From assembly GCA_035702985.1 (NCBI GenBank), contig DASSZD010000052.1, forward strand, positions 1 through 63,477: a DNA stretch of 63,477 nucleotides, in the 5' to 3' direction. The translations under genes and the position numbers were made by a program. A model generated the notes under the pieces. That model worked only from the letters and a program-made list of their open reading frames with translations. It ran no database searches and had not been told where the DNA came from. This DNA is from JAKAXG01 sp035702985 (lineage in GTDB: Bacteria > Actinomycetota > Acidimicrobiia > Acidimicrobiales > Palsa-688). Below are positions 24,332-33,682 of the stretch, one piece after another (positions within the stretch are counted from its first letter, which is position 1; every line of letters begins with the position of its first letter).

Positions 24332-26322
24332 CGGGGCGGCCTCCGGCGGGGGGCCGTAACCGGGGCGGACGGCACCGGCCGGCTCACCGCGCCCCCGGGC
24401 GGGGCCTGCCCCCGATGGGGCGGGCCCGGGCGTTCAAGATGCTGCTGGTGGTCGGCGCCGTGTTCGGCGTGATCTGCGCCAAGCTGGTGGCCATCCAGGG
24501 CTTCGACTCGGCCAGCTACCTGGCGGCGGGCGGGTCGGAATGGCGTCAGACCATCACCCTGCCGGGGGAGCGGGGTGCCATCCTGGACCGCCACGGTTAC
24601 GAGCTGGCCATGTCGGTCCCGCAGACCACCATCTACGCCGATCCGCACCAGGTGGGCAACGCGCCGGCCGAGGCGGCCTCCCTGGCCCCGGTGCTGGGAG
24701 TGGCGGCCACCACCCTGCAGCGGGAGATGGGCGAGAACGCCTCGTTCGTGTACCTGGCCCGGACCGTGGACGACGCCACCGCCAAGAAGGTGACCGGTCT
24801 GAACCTGGCCGGGGTGTACGAGCTGGCCGAACCGAAGCGCTTCTACCCGGCCGGCCAGCTGGCCTCGCCGCTGCTCGGCCGGGTCGGCACCGACGGGACC
24901 GGTCTCAGCGGGCTCGAGTACAAGTTCGACTCGACCCTGGCCGGGCAGGCCGGCAGGGAGGTCGAGGAGACCGACCCCCGGGGGCGGCAGCTGCCAGGGG
25001 GGATCCAGTCCTACCAGGCGCCGGTGGCCGGGCAGGACGTGGTCCTCAGCATCGACGAACCGCTGCAGTACCAGGCCGAGCAGGCCCTGGCCCAGGCACT
25101 GGTGGCGGCGAAGGCCCACCGGGGCATCGCCCTGCTCATGGACACCCGGACCGGTGAGGTCCTCGCCGACGCCGAGCTGGGGATCCCACAGGGCACGACG
25201 GCCGGCACGCCTGCGGTGCCGGTCGCGTTTCCGGCGCCGCCCGGCACCACCGGCCCCCAGGTGCAACCGGTGGAGGAGCCCTCGGCGACCTCTTTCACCG
25301 ACGTCTACGAGCCCGGCTCGGTCAACAAGCTGATCACCATCTCCGCCGCCCTGCAGGAAGGGGTGATCAAACCGTCCGACGTCTTCACCATCCCCAACTC
25401 GTATACGGTCGCCGGCACGGTCTTCCACGACGCCGAGCCCCACCCCACGGAGCACTGGACTGTCACCGACATTCTCGCCAACTCCTCCAATATCGGAACC
25501 ACGGAGATCGCCCAGCGCCTCGGGAAGACCGACCTGATGAAGTTCATCCACTCCTACGGACTCGGATCGACCACGGGCATCGGGTTCCCGGGCGAGTCCG
25601 CCGGCCTGCTGCCGACCTACTGGTCGGGGACGTCCATCGCCGACGTACCGATCGGTCAGGGGATCGCCGTCACCGCCCTCCAGATGCTGGCGGCGTACAA
25701 CACCATCGCCAACGGCGGGGTGTACGTGCCGCCCCGCCTGGTCGACGCCACCATCGACGCCAAGGGCGGGGAGCACCTGGTGGCGATGGCCCCCACCAAG
25801 CGGGTGGTGTCGTCCAACGTGGCCGCCGAGATGACCACGATGCTGGACGAGGTGGTGCGGGTGGGCACCGGCACGGCCGCCAACCTGGATCCCTACACCG
25901 TGGCCGGCAAGACCGGCACCGCTCTGGTCCCGTCGCCGAGCGGCGGCTACGAAGTCGGCCACTACGTGGCCAGCTTCGCCGGGTTCGTTCCGGCCGAGCA
26001 GCCCCGGATCACCGGGATGGTGGTCATCGACGACACCCCCGACTACGGGGCGGCGGCCTCGGCGCCGACCTTCGCGACCATCGCCCGCGACGCGCTGGAG
26101 GAGCTGAGCATCCCGCCGATGCCCAAGGAGCCGCCGGCGGCCGGCGTGCCGCTGGCCACCACCGCCACCGCGACCGGGGCCGGTGAGGTGGCCGGAGCCC
26201 CCATCCCCGGCCTCGATGCCACGGCCCGGCCGGCGGACGGGGGCGCCCCCGCCCCGGCGCCGGGCGCCGCACCCGCATCCGGTGCCACGACCGGCTCCCG
26301 ATCAAGCCCCCAGTCGGGCTGA
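24328..26322 (+). CDS. ftsI: Class B penicillin-binding protein (FtsI/PBP3-like)
   Basis: A septal transpeptidase that cross-links peptidoglycan. After a basic cytoplasmic tail and one helix (about 37-56) come the pedestal domain (GERGAILDRHGYELAMS) and the transpeptidase domain. Active-site motifs are S331-V-N-K334, S386-S-N388 and K528-T-G. At 664 residues it ends in an Ala/Pro-rich disordered tail with no PASTA domain visible. It overlaps the ftsL-like gene by four bases and is followed five bases later by murE. Confidence 0.93.
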   Translation: MTGRPPAGGRNRGGRHRPAHRAPGRGLPPMGRARAFKMLLVVGAVFGVICAKLVAIQGFDSASYLAAGGSEWRQTITLPGERGAILDRHGYELAMSVPQTTIYADPHQVGNAPAEAASLAPVLGVAATTLQREMGENASFVYLARTVDDATAKKVTGLNLAGVYELAEPKRFYPAGQLASPLLGRVGTDGTGLSGLEYKFDSTLAGQAGREVEETDPRGRQLPGGIQSYQAPVAGQDVVLSIDEPLQYQAEQALAQALVAAKAHRGIALLMDTRTGEVLADAELGIPQGTTAGTPAVPVAFPAPPGTTGPQVQPVEEPSATSFTDVYEPGSVNKLITISAALQEGVIKPSDVFTIPNSYTVAGTVFHDAEPHPTEHWTVTDILANSSNIGTTEIAQRLGKTDLMKFIHSYGLGSTTGIGFPGESAGLLPTYWSGTSIADVPIGQGIAVTALQMLAAYNTIANGGVYVPPRLVDATIDAKGGEHLVAMAPTKRVVSSNVAAEMTTMLDEVVRVGTGTAANLDPYTVAGKTGTALVPSPSGGYEVGHYVASFAGFVPAEQPRITGMVVIDDTPDYGAAASAPTFATIARDALEELSIPPMPKEPPAAGVPLATTATATGAGEVAGAPIPGLDATARPADGGAPAPAPGAAPASGATTGSRSSPQSG

Positions 26323-26327
26323 CAGCG

Positions 26328-27767
26328 GTGCGTCTCGACCAGTTGATCCGAGATGCCGGCCTGGCGGAGGTCGGCCTGCTGCGCCAGGTGGTCGGGGACC
26401 CGTCCGTGGCGGTGGCGGCCGTGACCATGGATTCCCGGCGGGTGGCGCCGGGCAGCCTGTTCGCGTGCGTGCCCGGTCAGACCCAGGACGGCCACGTGTT
26501 CGCCCCCTCGGCGGTGGCCGACGGGGCGGTGGCTCTGCTGTGCGAACGGGTGCTCGAGGTACCGGTGCCGCAGATCGTGGTGTCGTCGGTGCGCAGAGCG
26601 TTGGGGCCGGTGGCCGACGCCGTGTACGACCACCCCTCCGCCAAGCTGACGGTGGCGGCGGTGACCGGGACCAACGGCAAGACCACGACCTGCGCCCTGC
26701 TGAGATCCGTCTTCGAGGCGAATGGCTGGCCGGCCACCACGGTCGGTACCCTTACCCACCGCCGGACCACACCCGAGGCACCCGAACTGCACGCGCTGCT
26801 GGCTGACTGGCACCGTGACGGCGGCCGGGCTGTCGCTATGGAAGTCTCCTCTCACGCCTTGGAACAACACCGCACCGACTCCGTCCACTTCGCCGCCGGG
26901 GTGTTCACCAACCTGACCCCCGAGCACCTCGACTACCACGGGACCATGGACGCCTACTTCGAGGCCAAGGCCCGCCTGTTCGAGCCGGGCCGGGTCGGCG
27001 TGGCCGTGGTCAACCGTGACGATCCGTGGGGACGGCGGCTGATGGATCGGGTGGGCGCCGGCCCGGACCGGCTCGAGAGCTTCGGTCTCGATGACGCCGA
27101 GGACCTGGTCCTCACCCCGTCCGGCAGCCGCTTCCGGTGGTCCGGCCAGGAGGTCGAACTCCGGGTGGGTGGGGCGTTCAACGTCGCCAACGCCCTGGCT
27201 GCCGCAACCTGCGCCGCCGCCCTGGGTGTCGACGCCGCCACCATCGGCGCCGGCCTCAGCGCAGTGGCGACCGTACCGGGCCGGTTCCAGCTGGTGGACG
27301 CCGGCCAGCCGTTCACCGTGGTCGTCGACTACGCCCACACCCCCGACGGGTTGGCCAAGGTGCTCGACGCCGCCCGCCAGATCTGCCGCGGCGGGCTCAT
27401 CGCGGTCTTCGGCGCCGGCGGGGACCGGGATCGCGACAAGCGGCCCCTGATGGGCCGGGCGGCCGCCGGTCGGGCCGACCTGGTGGTGGTGACCTCGGAC
27501 AATCCCCGCAGCGAGGATCCCGATGCCATCATCTCCGAGGTCCTGGCCGGCACGGCGGGTGCCACCAATGTGATCGTCGACGCCGACCGGGCGTCCGCCA
27601 TCGCCACCGCACTGGCCAACGCCCGGCCCGGCGACGTGGTGGTCATCGCCGGCAAGGGACACGAGAAAGGCCAGGAGATCGGTGGCCGGGTACTGCCTTT
27701 CGACGATGCCGAGGTGGCCGCGTCGACGCTGCGCCGGATACTGGCGTCCCGGCGGGATGACCAGTGA
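26328..27767 (+). CDS. murE: UDP-MurNAc-tripeptide synthetase
   Basis: An ATP-dependent ligase that adds the third stem-peptide residue to UDP-MurNAc-Ala-Glu. Of 479 residues, the N-terminal domain is followed by the P loop VTGTNGKTTT, MEVSSHALEQ, LDYHGTMDAYFEAK and the C-terminal HTPDGLAKVL. The substrate-selecting motif is DNPRSEDP, which marks enzymes that add meso-diaminopimelate, not lysine. GTG 26328 sits five bases after the PBP stop codon. The usual downstream neighbour murF is missing, and mraY follows with a four-base overlap. Confidence 0.95.
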   Translation: MRLDQLIRDAGLAEVGLLRQVVGDPSVAVAAVTMDSRRVAPGSLFACVPGQTQDGHVFAPSAVADGAVALLCERVLEVPVPQIVVSSVRRALGPVADAVYDHPSAKLTVAAVTGTNGKTTTCALLRSVFEANGWPATTVGTLTHRRTTPEAPELHALLADWHRDGGRAVAMEVSSHALEQHRTDSVHFAAGVFTNLTPEHLDYHGTMDAYFEAKARLFEPGRVGVAVVNRDDPWGRRLMDRVGAGPDRLESFGLDDAEDLVLTPSGSRFRWSGQEVELRVGGAFNVANALAAATCAAALGVDAATIGAGLSAVATVPGRFQLVDAGQPFTVVVDYAHTPDGLAKVLDAARQICRGGLIAVFGAGGDRDRDKRPLMGRAAAGRADLVVVTSDNPRSEDPDAIISEVLAGTAGATNVIVDADRASAIATALANARPGDVVVIAGKGHEKGQEIGGRVLPFDDAEVAASTLRRILASRRDDQ

Positions 27768-28792
27768 CCGATCTGCTCCTGGCCGGCGTGGTCGCCATGG
27801 TGTGCTCCATGGTGGCCACCCCTCTCCTGATCAACTGGCTCCGGGCCCGGGGCATCGGGCAGCAGATCCGCGAGGACGGCCCCGAGCGGCATCTGACCAA
27901 AGCCGGCACCCCGACCATGGGGGGTCTGGCGCTGATCGGCTCGGCGGTGATCGGGTACCTGGCCTCGCACATCGAGGCGACCTTCACCACGCGGGGTCTG
28001 GTGGCCCTGGCTGCCGTGTGCGCCACCGCCGGTGTGGGCCTGGCCGACGACTGGATCAAGGTCAACCGGCAGCGCAGCCTGGGGCTCAACAAGCGGGCCA
28101 AGGCGGCCGGCCAGCTGGTGGTGGCCCTGGGCTTCTCGGTGGCGGCCGTGACCTGGCTCAAGGTGGACACCCACCTGTCGTTCACCCGCTACAACTCCAT
28201 CGGGATCGACCTGGGCAAGGTCGGCTGGGTCATCTTCGCCGTGCTGGTCATCGTCGGGTGCAGCAACGCCGTCAACCTGACCGATGGGCTGGACGGCCTG
28301 GCGGCGGGATCATCGGTGTTCGCCTTCGCCGCGTTCACGGTGATCGGCTTCTACCAGTTCAAACACTTCGGCCTGTACCGCAACCCCACCCCCATCGACG
28401 AAGCGGTGCTGGCCAGCGCCCTCATCGGGGCGTGCGCCGGATTCCTCTGGTTCAACGCCGCCCCGGCCCGGATCTTCATGGGCGACACCGGCTCCCTGGG
28501 CATCGGGACGGCCGTGGCGGTGCTGGCCCTGCTCGAGAACGTGGACCTGCTCCTGCCCATCATCGGGGGTCTGTTCGTGCTGGAGACCATGTCGGTGATC
28601 ATGCAGGTGGCCAGCTTCCGGCTGATGCGCCGCCGGGTGTTCCGCATGGCCCCGATACACCACCACTTCGAGCTCATGGGCTGGCCCGAGACCACCGTGA
28701 TCGTCCGGTTCTGGATCCTGGCCGGCCTGTTCACGGCGCTGGCGCTGGGGGCCTTCTACGCCGACTTCCTGTCCCACGGAGGCTTCGGATGA
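27764..28792 (+). CDS. mraY: Phospho-MurNAc-pentapeptide-transferase
   Basis: A polytopic membrane enzyme (ten helices expected, 342 residues) that makes lipid I from UDP-MurNAc-pentapeptide and undecaprenyl phosphate. Family motifs are intact: TKAGTPTMGG, GLADDWIKVN with the Asp pair, NAVNLTDGLDGLAAG, FMGDTGSLGIG and the HHH signature APIHHHFELMGWPE. The GTG overlaps the murE stop codon. Its own stop overlaps a 23-codon open frame (28789-28860) that bridges to ftsW; no murD is present between the two. Confidence 0.96.
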   Translation: MTDLLLAGVVAMVCSMVATPLLINWLRARGIGQQIREDGPERHLTKAGTPTMGGLALIGSAVIGYLASHIEATFTTRGLVALAAVCATAGVGLADDWIKVNRQRSLGLNKRAKAAGQLVVALGFSVAAVTWLKVDTHLSFTRYNSIGIDLGKVGWVIFAVLVIVGCSNAVNLTDGLDGLAAGSSVFAFAAFTVIGFYQFKHFGLYRNPTPIDEAVLASALIGACAGFLWFNAAPARIFMGDTGSLGIGTAVAVLALLENVDLLLPIIGGLFVLETMSVIMQVASFRLMRRRVFRMAPIHHHFELMGWPETTVIVRFWILAGLFTALALGAFYADFLSHGGFG

Positions 28793-28853
28793 CCCCCGGG
28801 CCGCACCACGCCGCCGCTTCCGCCCGCACCCTGCTCCGAGAAGGGGGATCCCC

Positions 28854-30179
28854 GTGCTGACCACGGACACCCGCACGGCCCGTACCGCCACCCGCTCCGG
28901 CGCCGCCGGGCGCCCGCCGGCTCCCGGCAGGGAGCCCGGGGCCGGCCCCGCCGCCCGGTCCGGGCGCCGGGCCCGTCCCGCCGCCCCGGTCGCCACGGGA
29001 ACCCGGTCGCGCCATGGTCGGCGGGCCGACGCCGGGCGGGCCGCCGGTCCGGAGACCGCCGCCCGGTCCAGGCGACCGGCCCATCGCAGCCCGACCGCCA
29101 AGGGCGGGTCCTTCTGGCTGCTGGTCACCCTGGTCGTCATCCTGTGCCTGATGGGCGTGGTGATGGTGCTGTCGGCGTCGTCGATCGTCAGCCTGCAGAG
29201 CTACGGCTCCCCGTGGCACTTCTTCATCCGCCAGTGGGTGTGGCTGATCATCGGCTCGGTCGGATTCGTGGTGGCCATGCGGGTCGACCACCAGCGGTGG
29301 AGGAAGCCGGCCCGGCTGATCACGGGCGTGACCCTGGGCATGCTGCTGGCGGTGCTGGTACCCGGGGTGGGGGTCAGGGCCTACGGCGCCGCCCGGTGGA
29401 TCGGCACCTCGTCGGTGCAGATACAGCCGTCGGAGCTGGCCAAGCTGGCCCTGATCATCTTCACCGCCGACATCCTGGACCGGCGCGCCGGCAGGGGCGA
29501 CTGGAAGTACCAGGCGGCGCCGGTGCTGGCCGTGCTCGGACTGATGCTGGTCCTGGTCATGGCGCAGCCCGACATGGGGACCTCGCTGGTGCTGGCCACC
29601 ATCGCCGTGGCCATGCTCTTCACCGCCGGCCTGCCCGGGAGGGTGCTGGTCGGCATGGGCGGCGTCGGGGTGGCCGGTGCCTACCTGCTGGCCAAGGCGG
29701 CCCCGTACCGCTGGAAGCGCATGACGGCCTTCCTGCATCCCTTCGCCGACGCCCGCAACACCGGGTACCAGTCGGTGCAGGCCCTGCTGGCCCTGAGCCA
29801 CGGCCACGTCCTCGGGGCCGGTCTGGGTTCGAGCATCGCCAGCTACGGATATCTCCCCAACGCCCAGACCGATTTCATCTTCGCCGTCATCGGCGAGGAG
29901 ACCGGCCTGGTCGGCGGGTTCTTCATCACCGGCCTGTTCCTGACCCTCACGCTGGTGGGGGTCAGGGTGGCCTGCCGGGCCCCGTCCCGCTACGCCGCCC
30001 TCATGGCCGCCGGCATCACCGCCTGGCTGGTCGGCCAGGCGGTGATCAACATCGGGGCGGTGGTGGGGCTGCTCCCCGTCACCGGCGTGCCTCTTCCCTT
30101 CGTCTCGTTCGGAGGTTCCGCCCTGGTGATCTGCCTGTTCGGCGTGGGGATCCTGGCCAACATCGCCAAGCAGTCGTGA
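28854..30179 (+). CDS. ftsW: SEDS peptidoglycan polymerase FtsW
   Basis: A SEDS glycosyltransferase that polymerises lipid II at the septum with the class B PBP. It has 441 residues. An 80-residue basic, Ala/Pro-rich cytoplasmic extension precedes ten helices. Signatures include GAARWIGTSSVQIQPSELAKLA, MAQPDMGTSLVL, TDFIFAVIGEETGLVGG and the C-terminal VTGVPLPFVSFGGSAL. GTG 28854 has AAGGGGG about eight bases upstream. It overlaps murG by four bases. Confidence 0.95.
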   Translation: MLTTDTRTARTATRSGAAGRPPAPGREPGAGPAARSGRRARPAAPVATGTRSRHGRRADAGRAAGPETAARSRRPAHRSPTAKGGSFWLLVTLVVILCLMGVVMVLSASSIVSLQSYGSPWHFFIRQWVWLIIGSVGFVVAMRVDHQRWRKPARLITGVTLGMLLAVLVPGVGVRAYGAARWIGTSSVQIQPSELAKLALIIFTADILDRRAGRGDWKYQAAPVLAVLGLMLVLVMAQPDMGTSLVLATIAVAMLFTAGLPGRVLVGMGGVGVAGAYLLAKAAPYRWKRMTAFLHPFADARNTGYQSVQALLALSHGHVLGAGLGSSIASYGYLPNAQTDFIFAVIGEETGLVGGFFITGLFLTLTLVGVRVACRAPSRYAALMAAGITAWLVGQAVINIGAVVGLLPVTGVPLPFVSFGGSALVICLFGVGILANIAKQS

Positions 30180-31303
30180 CCCCGCGTTCCGGCCCGGCGT
30201 GGGCCGTGGTGGCGGGCGGTGGTACCGGCGGCCACGTGGTGCCGGCCATCGCCATCGGTCAGGCCCTCACCGGCAGGGGCCATCCGGCGGACGCCATCCG
30301 CTTCGTCGGCTCCGAGCGCGGGCTCGAGGCCCGTATGGTGCCGGCCGCCGGGTTCGAGGTCACCCTGCTCCCGGGCCGGGGTATCGCCCGGCGGTTCTCC
30401 AAGGAGAACGTGGGGGCGGTGATCGGGCTGCTCCGGGCGTTCGGCTCGGCGCTGGCCCTGATGCGGCGTCTGCGCCCGGCGGTGGTGGTCAGCGTCGGCG
30501 GCTACGCCAGCGCCCCCGCCGCCCTGGCCGCGGTGCTGTGGCGGGTCCCGCTGGTCGTGGCCGAGCAGAACGCCGTCCCGGGCCTGGCCAACCGGCTGGC
30601 TGGCCGGTTCGCGGCGGCGTGCGCCGTCTCCTTCGAGGGCACGCCCCTGCCCCGGGCCGTGGTCACCGGCAACCCGGTGCGCCCCGAGGTGGTCATGGCC
30701 GACACCTCCCCCGAGGGGCGGGCGGCCGCCCGGGCCGCCCTGGGCCTGCCGCCCGACGCGGTGGTGGTGGCGGTGGCGGGTGGCTCCCTGGGGGCCCGGC
30801 GGATCAACACCGCGGTGGTGGAGCTGGCCGGCCGGTGGGCCGGGCGGTCCGGGGTGTGCATACGGCACGTGGTCGGCCGGCGGGACTACACCGAGATGGT
30901 CGGCCGGCGGCCGGCCCCGGTGCCGGGGGGCCTCGGGTACGACCAGATCGAGTTCGAGGACCGCATGGACCTCCTCCTCACCGCCGCCGACGTCACCGTG
31001 CAGCGGGCCGGGGCCAGCACGGTGGCCGAGCTGGCCGTAATCGGCGTGGCTTCGATCCTCGTCCCCCTGCCGGGGGCGCCCGGTGACCACCAGACCCAGA
31101 ACGCCCGCCGGCTGGCCGACGCCGGCGCCGCCGTGCTGGTGCCCGACGCCGAGCTCGACACCGACCGGCTGGAGAGGGAGCTGGGCCGGCTGGTCGACGA
31201 CCGGGCCGACCGGCAGCGGATGGCGGAGGCGGCCCGCCGGCTGGGGCGCCCGGACGCCGCCGAACGGGTGGCCACCCTGGTGGAGCAGCACGCCCGTGGC
31301 TGA
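30176..31303 (+). CDS. murG: UDP-GlcNAc:lipid I N-acetylglucosaminyltransferase
   Basis: A GT28-family enzyme that makes lipid II at the inner membrane face. Of 375 residues, the N-terminal domain has GGGTGGHVVPAIAI; then come VVVSVGGYASAPAA, VVAEQNAVPGLANR and TGNPVRPE. The C-terminal donor domain has VQRAGASTVAELAVIG and LPGAPGDHQTQNARRL. The GTG overlaps the ftsW stop codon (GTGA) and its own end overlaps murC by eight bases. Confidence 0.95.
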   Translation: MTPRSGPAWAVVAGGGTGGHVVPAIAIGQALTGRGHPADAIRFVGSERGLEARMVPAAGFEVTLLPGRGIARRFSKENVGAVIGLLRAFGSALALMRRLRPAVVVSVGGYASAPAALAAVLWRVPLVVAEQNAVPGLANRLAGRFAAACAVSFEGTPLPRAVVTGNPVRPEVVMADTSPEGRAAARAALGLPPDAVVVAVAGGSLGARRINTAVVELAGRWAGRSGVCIRHVVGRRDYTEMVGRRPAPVPGGLGYDQIEFEDRMDLLLTAADVTVQRAGASTVAELAVIGVASILVPLPGAPGDHQTQNARRLADAGAAVLVPDAELDTDRLERELGRLVDDRADRQRMAEAARRLGRPDAAERVATLVEQHARG

Positions 31304-32717
31304 CACCGTCCGGCCGGATCTCACCACATCCCGGCGGGTCCACGTCATCGGGGCCGGAGGCGCCGGCATGAGCGCCATCGCCACCGTGCTGGTGGCCATG
31401 GGTCACCGGGTGACCGGCACCGACGCCGCCGACTCCAAGGCGCTGCACCGGCTCCGGGATCTGGGCGCCGACGTGCGGGTCGGGCACTTCCCCGACATGG
31501 TGGCCGCCGCCGAGCTGGTCGTCCGGTCCACCGCCATCCCCGACGACGACCCGGAGGTGGCCGCCGCCCGGGCCGGCGGGCTGACCGTGTGGCGGCGGGC
31601 CGACGTGCTGGCCGCCATCTGTACGCTGAGCCGGACCGCCGCCGTGTCGGGCACCCACGGCAAGACCACCACGTCGTCCATGCTGGCCGTCACCATGCAG
31701 GGCCTGGGCTGGCACCCGTCCATGATCGTGGGGGGCGAGATCGCCGGCATGGGGACCGGGGCCCGCTGGGACCCCGCCGGGGAGTGGTTCGTGGTGGAGG
31801 CGGACGAGAGCGACGGCACCTTCGTGGAGCTGGGCGCCGAGGCCGTGATCGTCACCAGCGTGGAACCGGACCACCTGGAGTTCTACGGCGGGATGGCCGC
31901 CCTGGAAGCGGCCTTCGAACGCTTCGTCAGGGAGCCGGCCGGCCCGGCGGTGGTCTGCGCCGACGACCCGGGGGCCCGGCGCCTGGCCACCGGGTCGGGC
32001 CGGCCGGGTCCGGCGGTCCTCACCTACGGCACGTCCGAGGGCGTGGACCTGCACATCAGCGACGTGCAGCTGGGCCGCAGCGACGCCCGCTTCCGCCTCA
32101 GCGACGGCGGCGGGCGGTCGGGCCCGGTGCACCTGGCCGTGCCCGGCCTCCACAATGTGCGCAACGCCGCCGGGGTGGTGGCGCTGGCCACGGCTCTCGG
32201 TGCCGGATGGGCGGAAGCGCTGCAGGCGGTGGGGGAGTACCGCGGGGTGGGCCGCCGGTTCGAGTGGCGCGGCGAGGCCGCCGGGGTGTCGTTCGTCGAC
32301 GGGTACGACCACCTGCCCACCGAGGTGTCGGCGGCCATCGCCACCGCCCGGGCCGGCGACTGGCCCCGGATCGTGGCGGTGTTCCAGCCGCACCGTTACA
32401 GCCGGACCGAGGCCCTGTGGCAGGACTTCGCCGGCGCCTTCGCCGGGGCCGACGTGGTCGTCGTCACCGGCATCTACCCGGCCGGGGAGGCCCCCCGCCC
32501 GGGGGTCACCGGGGAACTGGTGTACCGGGCGGTGCGGGACCACCAGCCCGGGCGGGAGGTGCAATACGCCGCCGACCTGGACGCGGCCACCGACCTGCTG
32601 GCCCGGCTGCTGCGCCCCGGGGACCTCTGCCTGACCCTGGGAGCGGGGGATGTCACCACCCTGCCCGACAGGTTGAAGCCCCGGCTGGAAGCCGGCCCGG
32701 CGGGGGGGCGGCCGTGA
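31296..32717 (+). CDS. murC: UDP-MurNAc:L-alanine ligase
   Basis: An ATP-dependent ligase that starts the stem peptide on UDP-MurNAc. Of 473 residues, the N-terminal Rossmann domain has HVIGAGGAGMSAIA; the P loop is VSGTHGKTTT; EADESDGTF and VTSVEPDHLEFY follow. The C-terminal domain has VFQPHRYSRT. HNVRNAAGVVA is the expected linker. The GTG at 31296 overlaps the end of murG by eight bases. Its stop codon overlaps the murB GTG by four. Confidence 0.95.
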   Translation: MADTVRPDLTTSRRVHVIGAGGAGMSAIATVLVAMGHRVTGTDAADSKALHRLRDLGADVRVGHFPDMVAAAELVVRSTAIPDDDPEVAAARAGGLTVWRRADVLAAICTLSRTAAVSGTHGKTTTSSMLAVTMQGLGWHPSMIVGGEIAGMGTGARWDPAGEWFVVEADESDGTFVELGAEAVIVTSVEPDHLEFYGGMAALEAAFERFVREPAGPAVVCADDPGARRLATGSGRPGPAVLTYGTSEGVDLHISDVQLGRSDARFRLSDGGGRSGPVHLAVPGLHNVRNAAGVVALATALGAGWAEALQAVGEYRGVGRRFEWRGEAAGVSFVDGYDHLPTEVSAAIATARAGDWPRIVAVFQPHRYSRTEALWQDFAGAFAGADVVVVTGIYPAGEAPRPGVTGELVYRAVRDHQPGREVQYAADLDAATDLLARLLRPGDLCLTLGAGDVTTLPDRLKPRLEAGPAGGRP

Positions 32718-33682
32718 CCGCCGAGCGCGCCGCGGTGGCGGCGGCCCTGGCCCGGCTGGGTCCCCTGGGCGATCAGGCCCTCGTCGACGGCCCCGTCGGA
32801 CCGCTCACCACCTACCGGGTGGGGGGACCGGCGGCCGTCCGGGTGACCGTCCGGTCCGAGCCCGACCTGGGCGTGGTGGCGGAGGCGGTGCGGGAATCGG
32901 GCCTGCCGGTGCTGGTGGTGGGCCGGGGCTCCAACCTCCTGGTGGCCGACGCCGGCTTTCCGGGCCTGGCCGTCGTGCTGGACCAGGAGGGGTTCGGCCG
33001 GATCGAGGTGGACGGCGTGACCGTCCGGGCCGGGGCGGCCGCCGCCCTGCCCACCGTGGCCCGCCAGAGCGTGGAGGCCGGCCTGACCGGCCTGGAGTGG
33101 GCGGTGGGGGTGCCGGGATCGGTGGGCGGCGGGGTGCGGATGAACGCCGGCGGGCACGGCTCGGACATGGCCCGCTCGGTCCGGCAGGTCAGGATGTTCG
33201 ACCTGTGCCGGGGCCGGGCCCGCCTGCTCCAGCCGGTGGATCTGGACTACCGGTACCGGCACTCGTCGGTGGCCGCCACCGATGTGGTCGTGGAGGCGGA
33301 GTTCGCTCTGGAGCAGGGTGACCCGGTGGCCGGCCGGGAGACCATCCGGGAGATCGTCCGCTGGCGGCGCCAGCACCAGCCCGGCGGCCAGAACGCCGGT
33401 TCGGTCTTCACCAACCCGCCCGGTGACTCCGCCGGCCGGCTCATCGAAGCCGCCGGTCTCAAGGGGCACCGGCTGGGGAGTGCCACGGTCTCCGCCAAGC
33501 ACGCCAACTTCATCCAGGCCGACGCCGGCGGGTCGGCCGACGACGTGTTCGCCCTGATCCGGTTCGTACGGTCCGAGGTCCGGTCCCGCCTGGGTGTCGA
33601 CCTGCACCCGGAGGTGCGGCTCATCGGGTTCCCAGTCGAACCCTCTAGTTCAGGTTTAGACTTTCCGGAGGTGCTCGTATGA
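32714..33682 (+). CDS. murB: UDP-N-acetylenolpyruvoylglucosamine reductase
   Basis: A FAD-dependent reductase that forms UDP-MurNAc. Of 322 residues, TTYRVGGPAAV, then LVVGRGSNLLVAD and GVPGSVGGGVRMNAG form the FAD site. The C-terminal domain has GGQNAGSVFTNP with the catalytic serine, SAKHANFI and HPEVRLIG, a type I-like layout. A possible internal -10 for ftsQ, TAGACT (33657-33662), lies in its last codons. It overlaps ftsQ by four bases (ATGA). Confidence 0.95.
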   Translation: MTAERAAVAAALARLGPLGDQALVDGPVGPLTTYRVGGPAAVRVTVRSEPDLGVVAEAVRESGLPVLVVGRGSNLLVADAGFPGLAVVLDQEGFGRIEVDGVTVRAGAAAALPTVARQSVEAGLTGLEWAVGVPGSVGGGVRMNAGGHGSDMARSVRQVRMFDLCRGRARLLQPVDLDYRYRHSSVAATDVVVEAEFALEQGDPVAGRETIREIVRWRRQHQPGGQNAGSVFTNPPGDSAGRLIEAAGLKGHRLGSATVSAKHANFIQADAGGSADDVFALIRFVRSEVRSRLGVDLHPEVRLIGFPVEPSSSGLDFPEVLV

